Positions 41,796-51,700 of a stretch of 64,000 nt of DNA are shown in pieces. This stretch comes from Paenibacillus sp. FSL R10-2782. GTDB taxonomy: Bacteria > Bacillota > Bacilli > Paenibacillales > Paenibacillaceae. Both the position numbers and the translations under genes were made by a program. The notes beneath the pieces are model-generated. The model was not told where the DNA came from. It ran no database searches and saw only the letters and a list, made by a program, of their open reading frames with translations. Numbering within the stretch: the stretch's first letter is position 1; every line of letters begins with the position of its first letter. The stretch is from contig NZ_CP151951.1 of the NCBI RefSeq assembly GCF_038592985.1, positions 239,001 to 303,000 of the forward strand, given 5' to 3'.

Positions 41796-42023
41796 ATGAT
41801 TGCAATTTTAAAAAGAATTAATCAGCTTGCTCAAAAATCAAAAGAAGTCGGGTTAACTGAAATTGAAAAAACTGAACAAACTGATCTTCGCAAAGAATAC
41901 CTTCAAATATTCCGGGGTTCTATAAAAAGCATTCTCCTGAATGCTACTATTTATGATCCGCATGGAGACGATATTACTCCTGAAAAACTAAAAAAAGAAC
42001 AGGCTCAAATAGTACAGCAATGA
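41796..42023 (+). CDS. DUF896 (YnzC-like) protein
   Basis: The 75-residue protein starts behind ATGGAGG. It has the DUF896 pattern: ILKRINQLAQKSKEVGLTEI, EKTEQTDLRKEYLQIFRGSI and a final IYDPHGDDITPEKLKKEQ. The B. subtilis relative YneB-operon protein YnzC is a small helical cytosolic protein of unclear function linked to the SOS response. The gene precedes a DoxX-family gene by about 60 bases. Confidence 0.85.
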   Translation: MIAILKRINQLAQKSKEVGLTEIEKTEQTDLRKEYLQIFRGSIKSILLNATIYDPHGDDITPEKLKKEQAQIVQQ

Positions 42024-42085
42024 ACTTAATTTTATCCAATATCTTTAATTAAATAATCTTAAAATAAATATGACATGGAGAGTGA

Positions 42086-42493
42086 GTGATTTTTATGTTG
42101 GCAAGTGGATTGTTACTGGTACGTTTGGTGGTTGGATTGTTGTTGGTCGGGCACGGAGCTCAGAAGCTTTTTGGCTGGTTTGGAGGCTATGGTCCAAAAG
42201 GTACTGGCGGTTGGATGGAATCGGTCGGAATTAAACCCGGAGTATTCATGGCCGTATCTGCTGGGTTGATGGAATTGCTGGGAGGAGCCCTATTTGCTTT
42301 GGGATTACTCACTCCATTGGCTGCATTGTTCATTACCCTGACTATGCTTGGGGCGATTTTCAAAGTACACGGCCAAAACGGGATTTGGGCAACAGCTAAT
42401 GGCTATGAATATCCGCTAGTTCTGATTGCAGTCGTAGTCGGTATCGCATTGACAGGGGCAGGCTCATATTCCATCGATGCAATACTTAAATAA
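42086..42493 (+). CDS. DoxX-family membrane protein (MhqP-like)
   Basis: The 135-residue protein has four membrane segments and the DoxX hallmarks LLLVGHGAQKLFGWFGGYGP and AGLMELLGGALFALGLLTPL. The start is GTG 42086 (five bases after GGAG) or ATG 42095. In Bacillus, MhqP-type DoxX proteins belong to quinone/aldehyde stress regulons repressed by MhqR. The operator-like repeats upstream of the DUF896 gene fit such control. The stop is followed by a bidirectional terminator. Confidence 0.85.
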   Translation: MIFMLASGLLLVRLVVGLLLVGHGAQKLFGWFGGYGPKGTGGWMESVGIKPGVFMAVSAGLMELLGGALFALGLLTPLAALFITLTMLGAIFKVHGQNGIWATANGYEYPLVLIAVVVGIALTGAGSYSIDAILK

Positions 42494-42519
42494 AAGACTA
42501 TGAACCTTTAGAACACAAC

Positions 42520-42575
42520 AACCCCTATTCGTCCTGTGTATCTTTAACTACTCAGACGAACAGGGGTTAACTTTT
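42520..42575. terminator. bidirectional terminator between doxX and MFS genes
   Basis: AACCCCTATTCGTC (42520-42533) pairs with GACGAACAGGGGTT (42555-42568) with a single mismatch; CTTTTTG follows on the plus side. The two genes converge here. Confidence 0.8.
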
Positions 42576-42585
42576 TGTTGTATGG

Positions 42586-43812
42586 TTATTGTGTCGAAGT
42601 TTTTTTTCGTGCGTCTTCATTCGTTTCTTTCTCAGTTAAAAAGTAAAGCAAAGCTAGCAGCGGCAGCGCGACTCCAATCAGAGCACTGAAATTCCAACCT
42701 CCTTGCGCATAAGACCAACCGCCTATAGATGATCCAATGGCACCGCCTACGAAAAAAATAGACATGAAGAGTCCGTTTAGACGCCCCCTCGCTTCACTTC
42801 CCAAGGAATAAATCACACGCTGCCCAAGTACAAGATTTCCCGATACGGCCATATCTAGTGTAATCGCTGAAAGAAAGAGCAGTATAAGAGCAATTGTCGA
42901 ATGGTTTTGAACAAGATAGATTAGTAAAAAAGACAAGGCGGCAATGATCATGGCTAGCCCGGTTAAGAATTTGCTCCAGCCTTTATCAGCCCATCTTCCG
43001 GCTATCGGAGCTGCTACTGCACCGCCCACGCCTACTAAAGCAAACAATGCAATACCTTGCTGGGACATTCCGAAATCATCCGCTAATCGTAGAGGAACGA
43101 CAGTCCAGAATAGGCTGAAGGCTCCAAATAGACAGGCTTGATATAGGGCGCGGCGGCGTAATACGGGTGTTTGTTTTAAAAGAGTGCCTAGAGAGAAAAT
43201 TAATTTTCCGTAAGATACCGTAGGCGCAGGCTTGCGTTCAGGAAGAACTCGCGAGAGCAAAATCGTCAACAGCGTCACAACAATCGCTGACAAAATAAAT
43301 ATGGCTTGCCATCCCCAGATGCTGGTTATAAAGCTTGCCACTGGTCGTGCGAACATAATGCCTAGCAACAGTCCGCTCATTACATTCCCGACAACGCGGC
43401 CGCGCTGCTCTTCAGATGCTAAGTACGTGGCATATGGCACCAGTATTTGGGCTACCACCGATCCAATTCCAATGAACAGAGATGCGGTCAGGAACAACGG
43501 TGCATTGGGGGCGAATGCGGCTGCGAGCAATGCACCGACTGTAATCACTAACGATACGACCATGAGGCGTCGATTTTCAATAATGTCACTGAGCGGTACG
43601 ATAAACAGTAATCCCACAACATAACCGATTTGAGTTAAAGTGACAATAAAGCCCGCTGCTGTGGAAGAAAGGCCCATAGCAACATGGATAGGGCCTACCA
43701 GGGTTTGAGCATAATAAAGATTGGCAACGATAAGGCCGCATGCGGCCGCCAACAGAAACATCATCCCATTTGAAATACGGTTACTTTCTATGGCTTGTTG
43801 TTCTCTTTGCAT
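42586..43812 (-). CDS. MFS efflux transporter
   Basis: Start at ATG 43812 (minus strand), behind GAGGAGGA; the frame extends 15 bases further without support. The 408-residue protein has twelve hydrophobic segments, the MFS loop 2-3 motif [20 protein letters not shown] and a related [13 protein letters not shown] between helices 8 and 9. It resembles the drug-efflux group of MFS transporters. It is divergent from a TetR regulator, with three operator-like repeats in between, so that TetR protein probably represses it until a toxic ligand is present. The substrate is unknown. Confidence 0.88.
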   Translation of the reverse strand: MQREQQAIESNRISNGMMFLLAAACGLIVANLYYAQTLVGPIHVAMGLSSTAAGFIVTLTQIGYVVGLLFIVPLSDIIENRRLMVVSLVITVGALLAAAFAPNAPLFLTASLFIGIGSVVAQILVPYATYLASEEQRGRVVGNVMSGLLLGIMFARPVASFITSIWGWQAIFILSAIVVTLLTILLSRVLPERKPAPTVSYGKLIFSLGTLLKQTPVLRRRALYQACLFGAFSLFWTVVPLRLADDFGMSQQGIALFALVGVGGAVAAPIAGRWADKGWSKFLTGLAMIIAALSFLLIYLVQNHSTIALILLFLSAITLDMAVSGNLVLGQRVIYSLGSEARGRLNGLFMSIFFVGGAIGSSIGGWSYAQGGWNFSALIGVALPLLALLYFLTEKETNEDARKKTSTQ

Positions 43813-43886
43813 GATAATCCTCCTCATAATTGTTTAGTAATTGTGCAACAACACTCATTATTTCAGTGCTACCAGAGAAAATAAAT

Positions 43887-44001
43887 ACTGAACGTATAGT
43901 TCATTAATTTGATAATCAAATAATATACTGAACGTTTGGTTTTGTAAATAGGTAAATTCGTTTTATTTTTTCTCAATATTTGATATACTGAACGTACAGT
44001 T
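43887..44001. promoter_or_regulatory. three TetR-type operator copies between MFS and tetR genes
   Basis: The 15-mer ACTGAACGTaYaGTT occurs at 43887-43901 (ACTGAACGTATAGTT), 43927-43941 (ACTGAACGTTTGGTT) and 43987-44001 (ACTGAACGTACAGTT). The first and third are imperfect palindromes. Spacings are exactly 40 and 60 bases. TATACT -10-like boxes (43924, 43984) overlap copies two and three. Confidence 0.8.
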
Positions 44002-44044
44002 TATTTTTTGTTTACTTACATCTATGGAGGAAGGGGGGATTCCA

Positions 44045-44623
44045 GTGCAGAGTAAAAGAGGACGTCCGCGTAATGTCGAGACGCAAAAGTCTATCCTTAA
44101 CGCTTCCTATGATCTACTGTTGGAGCATGGCTTTGGGGCAGTTACGGTAGAAAAAATTGCCGAGCGAGCCAAAGTTAGCAAAGCGACCATTTATAAATGG
44201 TGGCCTAACAAGGCTGCCGTGGTGATGGATGGTTTTTTATCAGCTACCATAGCGAGATTGCCCGTGCCCGACACGGGTTCTGTACTAGATGATATTCTCA
44301 TTCATGCCACGAATTTAGTAAGGTTCTTAATAAGTCGAGAGGGTAAAATCATTACAGAGTTAATAGGTGAGGGGCAGCTTGATTCAGGATTATCGGAGGC
44401 ATATCGAACCCGATATTTCCATCCTCGGCGACTCGAAGCCAGGCTCCTTTTGGAGCGGGGGATGGAGCGCGGGGAATTGAAGAAAAATCTCGATATTGAA
44501 TTAAGTATAGATCTCATTTACGGACCGATTTTTTATCGATTGCTGGTAACTGGTGATCCATTAGACGATTCCTATGTGCGACAATTAGTAATGAATGCGT
44601 TCGAAGGAATTCGCTCGTACTGA
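44045..44623 (+). CDS. TetR/AcrR-family regulator
   Basis: GTG 44045 is chosen because AAGGGGGG lies six bases before it; ATG 44024 in the same frame is an alternative. The 192-residue protein has an N-terminal TetR helix-turn-helix, RNVETQKSILNASYDLLLEH then TVEKIAERAKVSKATIYKWW. The C-terminal part (TELIGEGQLDSGLSEAYRTR) matches the TetR_C group typical of efflux regulators. It should bind the three operators upstream and control both itself and the divergent MFS gene. Confidence 0.9.
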   Translation: MQSKRGRPRNVETQKSILNASYDLLLEHGFGAVTVEKIAERAKVSKATIYKWWPNKAAVVMDGFLSATIARLPVPDTGSVLDDILIHATNLVRFLISREGKIITELIGEGQLDSGLSEAYRTRYFHPRRLEARLLLERGMERGELKKNLDIELSIDLIYGPIFYRLLVTGDPLDDSYVRQLVMNAFEGIRSY

Positions 44624-44639
44624 ATCAGGATTAAAGAAA

Positions 44640-44810
44640 CAAAGAGGATGTCCCAAGGCCTCTTCTTTAAAGCACCAAACTCAGAATTTGGAGATTTTTG
44701 ATTTTGAGTTGTCGGAAGAGGAAATGAATGTGATTTCGAAGTTCAGCAGTGAGGACGGATATGGGGGCAGGACCCCAAAGCTTATGAAGAATTATAATGC
44801 GGAAGGATAG
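44640..44810 (+). pseudogene. 3' remnant of an aldo/keto reductase gene
   Basis: The frame reads CPKASSLKHQTQNLEIFDFE and LSEEEMNVISKFSSEDG, which is the C-terminal end of an aldo/keto reductase (the N-x-x-I/L-F-D-F-E-L-S-E-E-E-M block). The catalytic barrel is missing. The open frame starts inside the tetR stop region without a ribosome binding site, so this is a gene end left after a deletion. Confidence 0.75.
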
Positions 44811-44828
44811 ACTCCTCTCCAATTGATT

Positions 44829-44855
44829 AGCCCACTCAGAGAGCGGGCTTTTTCT
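44829..44855 (+). terminator. terminator after the aldo/keto reductase remnant
   Basis: AGCCC-A-CTC and GAG-C-GGGCT form a stem with one mismatch, followed by TTTTTCTG. Confidence 0.7.
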
Positions 44856-44912
44856 GTTTCATGAGCTAGATTGTAAATGGACTGTAGGTCAAATACTCAA
44901 ATGTCAGGGAAT

Positions 44913-44939
44913 TGAACCCTTTTTTCCGAATTTGATGTA
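44913..44939 (+). promoter_or_regulatory. ECF (sigma-W-like) promoter of the psp-ydj operon
   Basis: TGAACC (44913-44918) and TGTA (44936-44939) are 17 bases apart, close to the sigma-W pattern TGAAAC-N16/17-CGTA. In B. subtilis the matching operon pspA-ydjGHI is under sigma-W, which supports the call. Confidence 0.6.
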
Positions 44940-44979
44940 TTATATGGTAGGAATGCAGTCTTTTCGAAGGGAGACCATG

Positions 44980-45636
44980 ATGGGGATTCTGTCGAGATTT
45001 AGGGATATTATGAAAATGAATGTTAACGCCTTATTAGACAAGGTGGAAGATCCGGAGAAGACAATTGACGATTACATGCAGAACCTGAACATTGACCTGG
45101 GCAGAGTGAAAGCGGAAACCGCTTCGGTGTTGGCGGATGAGAGAAGAGCGAAAAGAGCTTTGGATGAATGCAGAGCGGAGATCAAAAAGCTCCAGCATTA
45201 TGCTATGAAGGCAGTGGAAGCTGGCAATGACGAGAACGCTCGAAAGTTTCTGGAGAGAAAGGTAACGCAGGTGGAGAAACGGGGACAATTCGAAACCGCT
45301 TATGACTTGGCTTCATCAAACGCCGCAAGTATGAAACAAATGCAGGATAAACTGGTGTCCGATATGAACCAATTGGAAGCACGGCGCATCAATCTAAAAG
45401 GGAAAATGGCGGTTGCCAAAGTACAGCAATCATTGAACGCCATGGGCGGTCAGGATTCCGTATTCGAAGCTATGGAAGAGAAGGTTAATCGGGCTTATGA
45501 TGAAGCAATGGCTATAGCCGAGCTTAGAGCAGGGACGCAGGACGATCTGGATGATTTATTCGCACAATATGAGAAAAGCACGAGTGCAGAGGACGAATTG
45601 GCTGCAATCAAAGAAAAACTGAAAGATCGGAAATAA
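44980..45636 (+). CDS. pspA: PspA/IM30 family membrane-stress protein
   Basis: Start at ATG 44980, six bases after AAGGGAG; ATG 44977 is directly before it. The 218-residue protein begins with the amphipathic membrane-binding helix MGILSRFRDIMKMNVNALLD and the conserved EDPEKTIDDYMQNL. The rest is a long coiled coil (ESCRT-III-like fold) ending in SAEDELAAIKEKLKDRK. PspA polymers coat and repair damaged membranes. It opens a four-gene operon that matches B. subtilis pspA-ydjG-ydjH-ydjI gene by gene. Confidence 0.93.
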   Translation: MGILSRFRDIMKMNVNALLDKVEDPEKTIDDYMQNLNIDLGRVKAETASVLADERRAKRALDECRAEIKKLQHYAMKAVEAGNDENARKFLERKVTQVEKRGQFETAYDLASSNAASMKQMQDKLVSDMNQLEARRINLKGKMAVAKVQQSLNAMGGQDSVFEAMEEKVNRAYDEAMAIAELRAGTQDDLDDLFAQYEKSTSAEDELAAIKEKLKDRK

Positions 45637-45662
45637 CAGTTCTTTATGATAGAGGTGAGCAG

Positions 45663-46694
45663 ATGCCGGTTATCGAATACAAATGCCCAAACTGCGGCAG
45701 TGGCATGGTCTTTGACAGTGAAACAGGAATGTTATCCTGTCATAGTTGCGGAAGAAAGGACAATATCGAGTATTTCCCTGATCCTCTGACGAATCAAGTT
45801 TTTCTAGAAGACGAGGCCCAGGAGTATCATTGCACCAGCTGCGGAGCAGTCATTATGACTGAAATGGAGACAAGCGCCACGGTTTGCAGTTTTTGCGGTT
45901 CAGCGGTTGTGCTCGGCGATCGACTGACAGGGGAGCTGGCTCCCGCGCAGGTCATTCCTTTTTCGATCAGTAAGGAAGAAGCTATGCAAGCTTTCCGAAA
46001 ATGGTGCAAGAATGGCCGTCTGACGCCGAATCGGTTCATGACAGCAGACCGAATCAAGGGAATCACCGGGATGTATGTGCCTTTTTGGTTGTATGAATTA
46101 CATAATAAAATTGAGGTTCAGGGTCAGGGCAAAAAAGTGAGAACCTATACGAGTGGGGACTACGAGTATACGGAAACGCAGCATTTTGATGTATACCGGA
46201 AAATTCGTCTCAATTACGTGAAGGTTCCGATTGATGCCGCGGAGAAAATGAACGACGAGCTGATGGATAAATTGGAGCCTTTTCCATACGATCAGCTAAA
46301 AAGCTTTAAAACTCCGTATCTCGCCGGCTACATTGCGGAGAAATACAGTTATAACGACGAGGAGCTTTTCCCGCGAGTGAAAGAAAAAGTGAAGGAATAT
46401 ATTGATGCTTATATTCAGTCATCGGTGTCAGAGTATACTGCTGTGGACTATACGGATAAGCAAATTGATACCACATTAAAACAAGCTGATTACGTCCTGC
46501 TCCCGGTATGGGTCATACACTATGACTACAATCGATTGGAGCATACGTTTGCCATGAACGGTCAGACGGGCAAGGTAGTCGGCAAGCCTCCAATTAGCAA
46601 GCTCAAAGTGACTGCCTGGTTTGCAGGCATTTCCGGTGTCTCTTTCCTTTCATTGAAGCTAATCACTTGGGTGATTATGGGGGGGATGTTTTAA
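45663..46694 (+). CDS. ydjG: YdjG-like zinc-ribbon protein
   Basis: The 343-residue protein opens with two zinc ribbons (YKCPNCGSGM...CHSCG at about 6-32 and YHCTSCGAVI...CSFCG at about 56-80). A large beta-rich body with no catalytic motif follows, and a C-terminal hydrophobic segment (about 315-343) can anchor it to the membrane. It is the second gene of the psp-ydj operon. In B. subtilis the YdjG/YdjH partners recruit PspA to the membrane; the same is inferred here. Its last base is the first base of the next gene's ATG. Confidence 0.85.
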   Translation: MPVIEYKCPNCGSGMVFDSETGMLSCHSCGRKDNIEYFPDPLTNQVFLEDEAQEYHCTSCGAVIMTEMETSATVCSFCGSAVVLGDRLTGELAPAQVIPFSISKEEAMQAFRKWCKNGRLTPNRFMTADRIKGITGMYVPFWLYELHNKIEVQGQGKKVRTYTSGDYEYTETQHFDVYRKIRLNYVKVPIDAAEKMNDELMDKLEPFPYDQLKSFKTPYLAGYIAEKYSYNDEELFPRVKEKVKEYIDAYIQSSVSEYTAVDYTDKQIDTTLKQADYVLLPVWVIHYDYNRLEHTFAMNGQTGKVVGKPPISKLKVTAWFAGISGVSFLSLKLITWVIMGGMF

Positions 46695-47485
46695 TGAAAA
46701 GGGTTGGACTGATCCTGGCAATCTTGTTTTTCTTCGCTGCTTTTCTAGCCATTCCTGTGGAAATAAAGGCCGAAGCGGCTACAACGGAATGGAAACCATT
46801 GATTTATGATGAAGCGGGTCTGCTTAATCAGACAGAGTATGATGAGCTGAACACGATGGCTAACCAATACGGGGCTGAAAGAGAGACGGATATTATTATT
46901 TTTACCTCCAGTAACCCCGACAATATGGATGTTATGAAAATGACGCAGGACTTTTATGATGATCATGGACCTGGATATGACAGGTCTCATGGAAATGCGG
47001 TTATTTTAACGCTGGACATGCGAAATAGAGAGATTTATTTGGCCGGATTTTACAAAGCAGAGCGGTATCTGGATGACGACAGACTGGATAAAATACGTGA
47101 CGAAATTAGCCCGTACTTGACGAGCAGTAACTATGAGCTTGCATTCCAAAAATATATTTTAAGTGCGCACAGGTATTTGGGAATCCGACCAGGGGTGAAC
47201 CCGGACAGTATATTTTATAGTATTGCGTTTCAATTGGTGGCTTCACTGGTATTGGCGGGGATTATCGTGGGGAAGATGGTTTCCAATTCCGGCGGCCGTG
47301 TTACAGTCAATCGGCAGACCTATGAGGATGCCAGCACTTCGGGGATTTTGGAGCATCGGGATCAATACCTCCACACCACAACAACGAAACGTAAGATCGA
47401 AAAGAGTAGCAGTAGCAGCGGCTCAAGCGGGGGCGGAACCACCAGTGGCGGTCATTCGCATAGCGGTAGCAGAGGTTCATTTTAA
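46694..47485 (+). CDS. ydjH: YdjH-like TPM-domain membrane protein
   Basis: Start at ATG 46694 (TAATG overlap), giving 263 residues. A signal peptide (MKRVGLILAILFFFAAFLAI) is followed by a TPM domain (about 30-165: LIYDEAGLLNQTEYDELNTM, then SHGNAVILTLDMRNREIYLA). A transmembrane segment (about 178-198) and a Ser/Gly/His-rich tail (SSSSSGSSGGGTTSGG) end it. The TPM fold is shared with YgcG and Psb32 proteins and has been linked to phosphatase activity and membrane-complex repair. It acts with PspA and YdjG. Confidence 0.88.
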   Translation: MKRVGLILAILFFFAAFLAIPVEIKAEAATTEWKPLIYDEAGLLNQTEYDELNTMANQYGAERETDIIIFTSSNPDNMDVMKMTQDFYDDHGPGYDRSHGNAVILTLDMRNREIYLAGFYKAERYLDDDRLDKIRDEISPYLTSSNYELAFQKYILSAHRYLGIRPGVNPDSIFYSIAFQLVASLVLAGIIVGKMVSNSGGRVTVNRQTYEDASTSGILEHRDQYLHTTTTKRKIEKSSSSSGSSGGGTTSGGHSHSGSRGSF

Positions 47486-47504
47486 CTGAGGGGATGGGAA
47501 CAAA

Positions 47505-48497
47505 ATGGGATTCTTCAGAAACCAATTTGCGAATGTGGTAGAGTGGGAAGAATTTAGAGATGATATGATTTTTTGGAAATGGAGCAACCGGGAGATTAAA
47601 AAAGGAAGCAAGTTAATGATCCGCTCCGGCCAAGACGCGATTTTCGTAAATAACGGCAAGATCGAAGGGATTTTCGAGAATGAAGGATCTTACAATATAG
47701 ATTCTGAGATTATCCCGTTTCTGTCCACATTAAAAGGGTTCAAATTTGGCTTTAACAGTGGCATGAGGGTAGAGGTTTTATTCGTTAATACGAAGGAGTT
47801 TACCGTCAAATGGGGGACGCAGAATCCGGTGTTGATCCCGACTCCCCAGCTTCCGGGCGGGATGCCTATCCGTGCCAACGGCACGTTTAATTTTAAAGTA
47901 GATGATTATGTTACGCTCATCGATAAGATTGCCGGGATGAAAGATAGTTATCTGGTGGAGGATGTTAAAATCCGGATTACTTCTGTGCTGGATCAGTTGT
48001 TAATGAAGTGGATCAGCAGAGAAGGGAAGGACATGTTTAACCTGCAAGCGAATGCTTCCGATATTTCCAAAGGCATTCAAGAGGATCTGGATATGCAAGT
48101 GATGGACAACGGGATGACGATTACAGGCTTTCACGTGATGAGCTTCAATTATCCTCAAGAAATTCAGGATATGATTACGAAGACGGCTTCTCATGAAATG
48201 ATCGGTAATTTGCAAAAGTATCAACAGGTCACAATGGCGGACGGTATTGCATCTGGCAACGTAAAAGGCGGCGGCGCTGCTTCGGACATGGCGGGTATGA
48301 TGATGGGGATGAATATAGCGAATGAAATGATGAAAAATTTGAACCCCAACTCCAACCCAAAGCCTTCGGCCGAGCCTCAACCGGACTCTGCTGCTCCCTC
48401 TCCTGATGGAGACCACAAAAAGCCCAATTTCTGCCCTAACTGTGGCGTGAAAAACGAAGGAGCTAACTTCTGTCCGAATTGTGGTCAGAAACTTTGA
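47505..48497 (+). CDS. ydjI: YdjI-like SPFH-domain protein with zinc ribbon
   Basis: The 330-residue protein starts behind GAGGGG. It has an SPFH (virion core/YdjI-type) domain (about 25-245: KGSKLMIRSGQDAIFVNNGK and LPGGMPIRANGTFNFKVDDY), an Ala/Met/Gly-rich helical stretch, a Pro/Ser linker and a C-terminal double zinc ribbon (FCPNCGVKNEGANFCPNCGQ). It completes the operon. SPFH proteins scaffold membrane microdomains, and the zinc ribbon may bind the partners encoded upstream. Confidence 0.9.
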   Translation: MGFFRNQFANVVEWEEFRDDMIFWKWSNREIKKGSKLMIRSGQDAIFVNNGKIEGIFENEGSYNIDSEIIPFLSTLKGFKFGFNSGMRVEVLFVNTKEFTVKWGTQNPVLIPTPQLPGGMPIRANGTFNFKVDDYVTLIDKIAGMKDSYLVEDVKIRITSVLDQLLMKWISREGKDMFNLQANASDISKGIQEDLDMQVMDNGMTITGFHVMSFNYPQEIQDMITKTASHEMIGNLQKYQQVTMADGIASGNVKGGGAASDMAGMMMGMNIANEMMKNLNPNSNPKPSAEPQPDSAAPSPDGDHKKPNFCPNCGVKNEGANFCPNCGQKL

Positions 48498-48613
48498 ACG
48501 TGTAGCCCATGAGGTCGGCCAACAAATAGATGGTCGTTGGATTGCATTTGGAATTAAAGAAAGCAATTCATCAATGGAGTGAAAAATTCACTCTAGCAAG
48601 GATTGCCCATCTG

Positions 48614-48640
48614 AAAAACCGCTCATTGAGCGGTTTTTTT
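48614..48640. terminator. terminator after the psp-ydj operon
   Basis: AAAAACCGCTCA and TGAGCGGTTTTT form a 12-bp symmetrical hairpin with a T-run; it belongs to the same family as the terminators at 33289 and 52534. Confidence 0.9.
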
Positions 48641-48654
48641 GTCACAATAAAGGA

Positions 48655-48684
48655 TTGAAACATGTGGGCAGGATAAGGTACTAT
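48655..48684 (+). promoter_or_regulatory. sigma-A promoter of the GH51 gene
   Basis: TTGAAA (48655-48660) and TACTAT (48679-48684) are 18 bases apart, 73 bases before the start codon. Confidence 0.55.
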
Positions 48685-48756
48685 AGTTACATAGTATATA
48701 TTTATATTAATAATTAGTTATTACATTAACAAAATATATGTATAGGAGCAACGAAG

Positions 48757-51700
48757 ATGACCAAATTCCAAGATCAAATCATTGCGCAGTACAAGTTTGA
48801 TGATGCGGGGAACGTCGGCAAAGATAGCTCAGGGCAAGGTAATGACGGGGTTGCTTCCGGCACAGTAGCACCAACAATCTCCAATGCCAGCGGCAGAATG
48901 GCTTTAACGCTAGAGGGAGGTCCTAATGGTACATCCTATATACAGCTTCCTTCTGATCTGCTTAAAGATGTAAGCGATAACACGGGTGTCACGGTGACTG
49001 CTTGGGTAAGCTTCGGCAAATTCATTGATATGTGGGAACGTGTTTTTGACTTTGGCAAAGCCCATACAGGGCCCTATATGTTCATGACACGGAATCTGCG
49101 CGGGACTCTTTTCGCCGAGGCAGATCTGGCTGTAGATCCGGGGAGAGGCTTTGTGCGAGATGAGTGGATGCACATAGCCATGTCCGTGTTCGGTACAAAA
49201 GGCGGTACATTAAGCAGTGCGGGTCCGGTTGTGTATGTGAACGGCGAGGTCGTAGCGGATGGCTCCATCAGCCAAACCTCCAGCGGCAACTATGCCAAGC
49301 TGCGCAGATGGTTTGAGACGTTTACAGATTCGTCCAACTACAGCAACAATTTTATCGGTCGTTCCCAGCATGCAGCGGATGTGGATTTTTCCGGTTTCCT
49401 ATCGGACTTTCGCGTGTACAAAGCGGGTTTATCAGCAGACGAAGTCATTGAAGTCATGTGCGAGTCATTGACAGACGAAGAGGTTGTGAAGCTCGCCAAA
49501 GATAAATATTTGTCCTTCCCAACGACGATTGTAACCAAGGACTTGTCCCTGCCAACGGTCCTCATGGGTGGTAGAGTAGAAGTGACCTGGAAATCCAGCC
49601 ATCCTGAGACACTCTCTGACAACGGTCAGGTTCAGGCAATTACCTCCGCACAGGGGGTGACCATTACAGCCTTTTTGACGAAGGGCCTAAGCCGTATTGA
49701 AAAAAGCTTTGAAGTATCCGTCCTTCCAGAACAGCTACCTCCTTACACTATGACCATTCATGGAAATAGGGAAGTCATGGATATCAGTGAAGTGATGTAC
49801 GGCTTGTTCTACGAAGATATCAATAATGCAGCGGATGGCGGAATTTATGCGGAGCTTGTTCAGAATCGTTCCTTCGAGTCCTTCGTGTTTGATACCTATT
49901 CCCATGCTTCCGGTGAATGCGGCTGCTCTACGGGGCGTAACCGTAACCCTTTGTTTGCCTGGTCTGGTGATACGGACAAGATGACTCCGCAAAATAGCGG
50001 CGGATTAAATGAATTTTTAGGTGCTAAAGACAAAGATGTGAACTCTTATTATGTGACGGTAGCGGATGGTGCGACTATTCGGAATAAGGGCTTTTCGGAT
50101 TCTAACCAGAATTGCGCCATGTCTATCCAAGCGGGTGACAAGTATGATTTCACCATCTGGGCGAAGGCCGAGTCGGCAGGCACGATCACGTTACAACTGC
50201 AAGATGCGAATGAGAAGGGGATTAGTGATTCGGTAAATGTACAGGTGGAAGGCGGCAACACGTGGAAGAAGTACGGCATAGATTCCAGGCTTGTGCTGAC
50301 AGGCACGGCTACGGTGCTGGGGCAACTGGCGCTGACGTTTGACGGGGACATTTCGATGGATATGGTTTCCTTGTTCCCACAGGATGTGTGGGGTGCAGGG
50401 GAGGAGACGCGATCCTCATCGGCACACGCCAACTTCCAAGGGAATCCCAACTATAGACTGAGAAAAGATCTGGTGAACGCGCTGGTCGATATGCATCCAA
50501 AGTTCCTGCGTTTTCCGGGCGGTTGTATCTCTGAAGGTTCGTTTATTTGGGAAAACGTATACGACTGGAAGGAATCTATTGGTGATATCGAGCTGCGCAA
50601 GGAAAACTTTAATGTATGGGGCTATATGATGACCATGGGCCTTGGTTATATGGAGTATTTCCAGTTGGCCGAAGATCTGAATGCAGCTCCGCTTCCGGTT
50701 ATGGCCTGCGGCGTTCTCTGCCAAGCTCGTTCCGATTATGCTCATCCGGCTGGAGGCGCATTAAGAGAGTACTATATCAAGAACTTCACAGACCTGATCG
50801 ACTTTGCGATTAATGTGGATTTCGAGAACAATGAATGGGCCGCCATGCGTAAAAAAATGGGCCATGCAGCTCCGTTCGATCTGCACTATCTGGGTGTAGG
50901 GAACGAAAATTGGGGCGTCGAGTTCTTTGCCAACTTTGAAGTGTTCAAAACGTCTATTGATGCGTACATGGAGGAAAACTATCCAGGCTATGAGCTGCAT
51001 ATCATCTCCACGGTTGGCGCTCAAGCAGACGACGATGCATATCAGCAGGGCTGGAAGTTCCTGAGCGGTAATATCACCGGTTCGGCTAAGGTCGCTTTTG
51101 CAGATGGTGCCCAAGTGACCGAAGAAACCGTGACCTGGTATGAGAAGCAAAAAAATTACATGGACACCATTGCAGATGAGCACTACTACCGTTCCAACGA
51201 GTACCTGCTTCATAACGCGGACCGATATAATTATTACTATAGAGCGTATAACGCAGACGGCAGCATAGACTGGAAGGAAACGTCCAAGGTGTTCGTGGGT
51301 GAGTATGCGTCCACGGATAAAAATACATTGGCAGGTGCAGTAGCAGAGGCAGCGGTGATGACGGGCTTCGAAAATAATGCCGATGTCGTTCTGTTGGCTG
51401 CCTATGCGCCCTTGTTCAACAAGGTGCTGACGGACGGAACCTATAGATGGACCCCGGACTGCATCTGGTTCGATGACGAAACGGTGTGGTTTACGCCAAA
51501 CTACTATGTACAGCAAATGTATGCTAAATATTTAGGTAATAAAGTACTGGCGACCTCTTTTTCCACTTACAAAAACGGCAAGCCAATAGACCTCATTCCG
51601 CAGGGTGGAATCGAAATTGCGACAGGCAACGCCGAGGTGATCGTTAAGCGTGTGACAGTCACGTCCAACAAGGATGGTTGCGTGCTGCTGGATCAGGACT

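Noticed and set aside
50761..51516. Leftward 251-codon frame inside the GH51 gene
   Set aside because: Shadow frame opposite the catalytic domain, with no supporting start signal.
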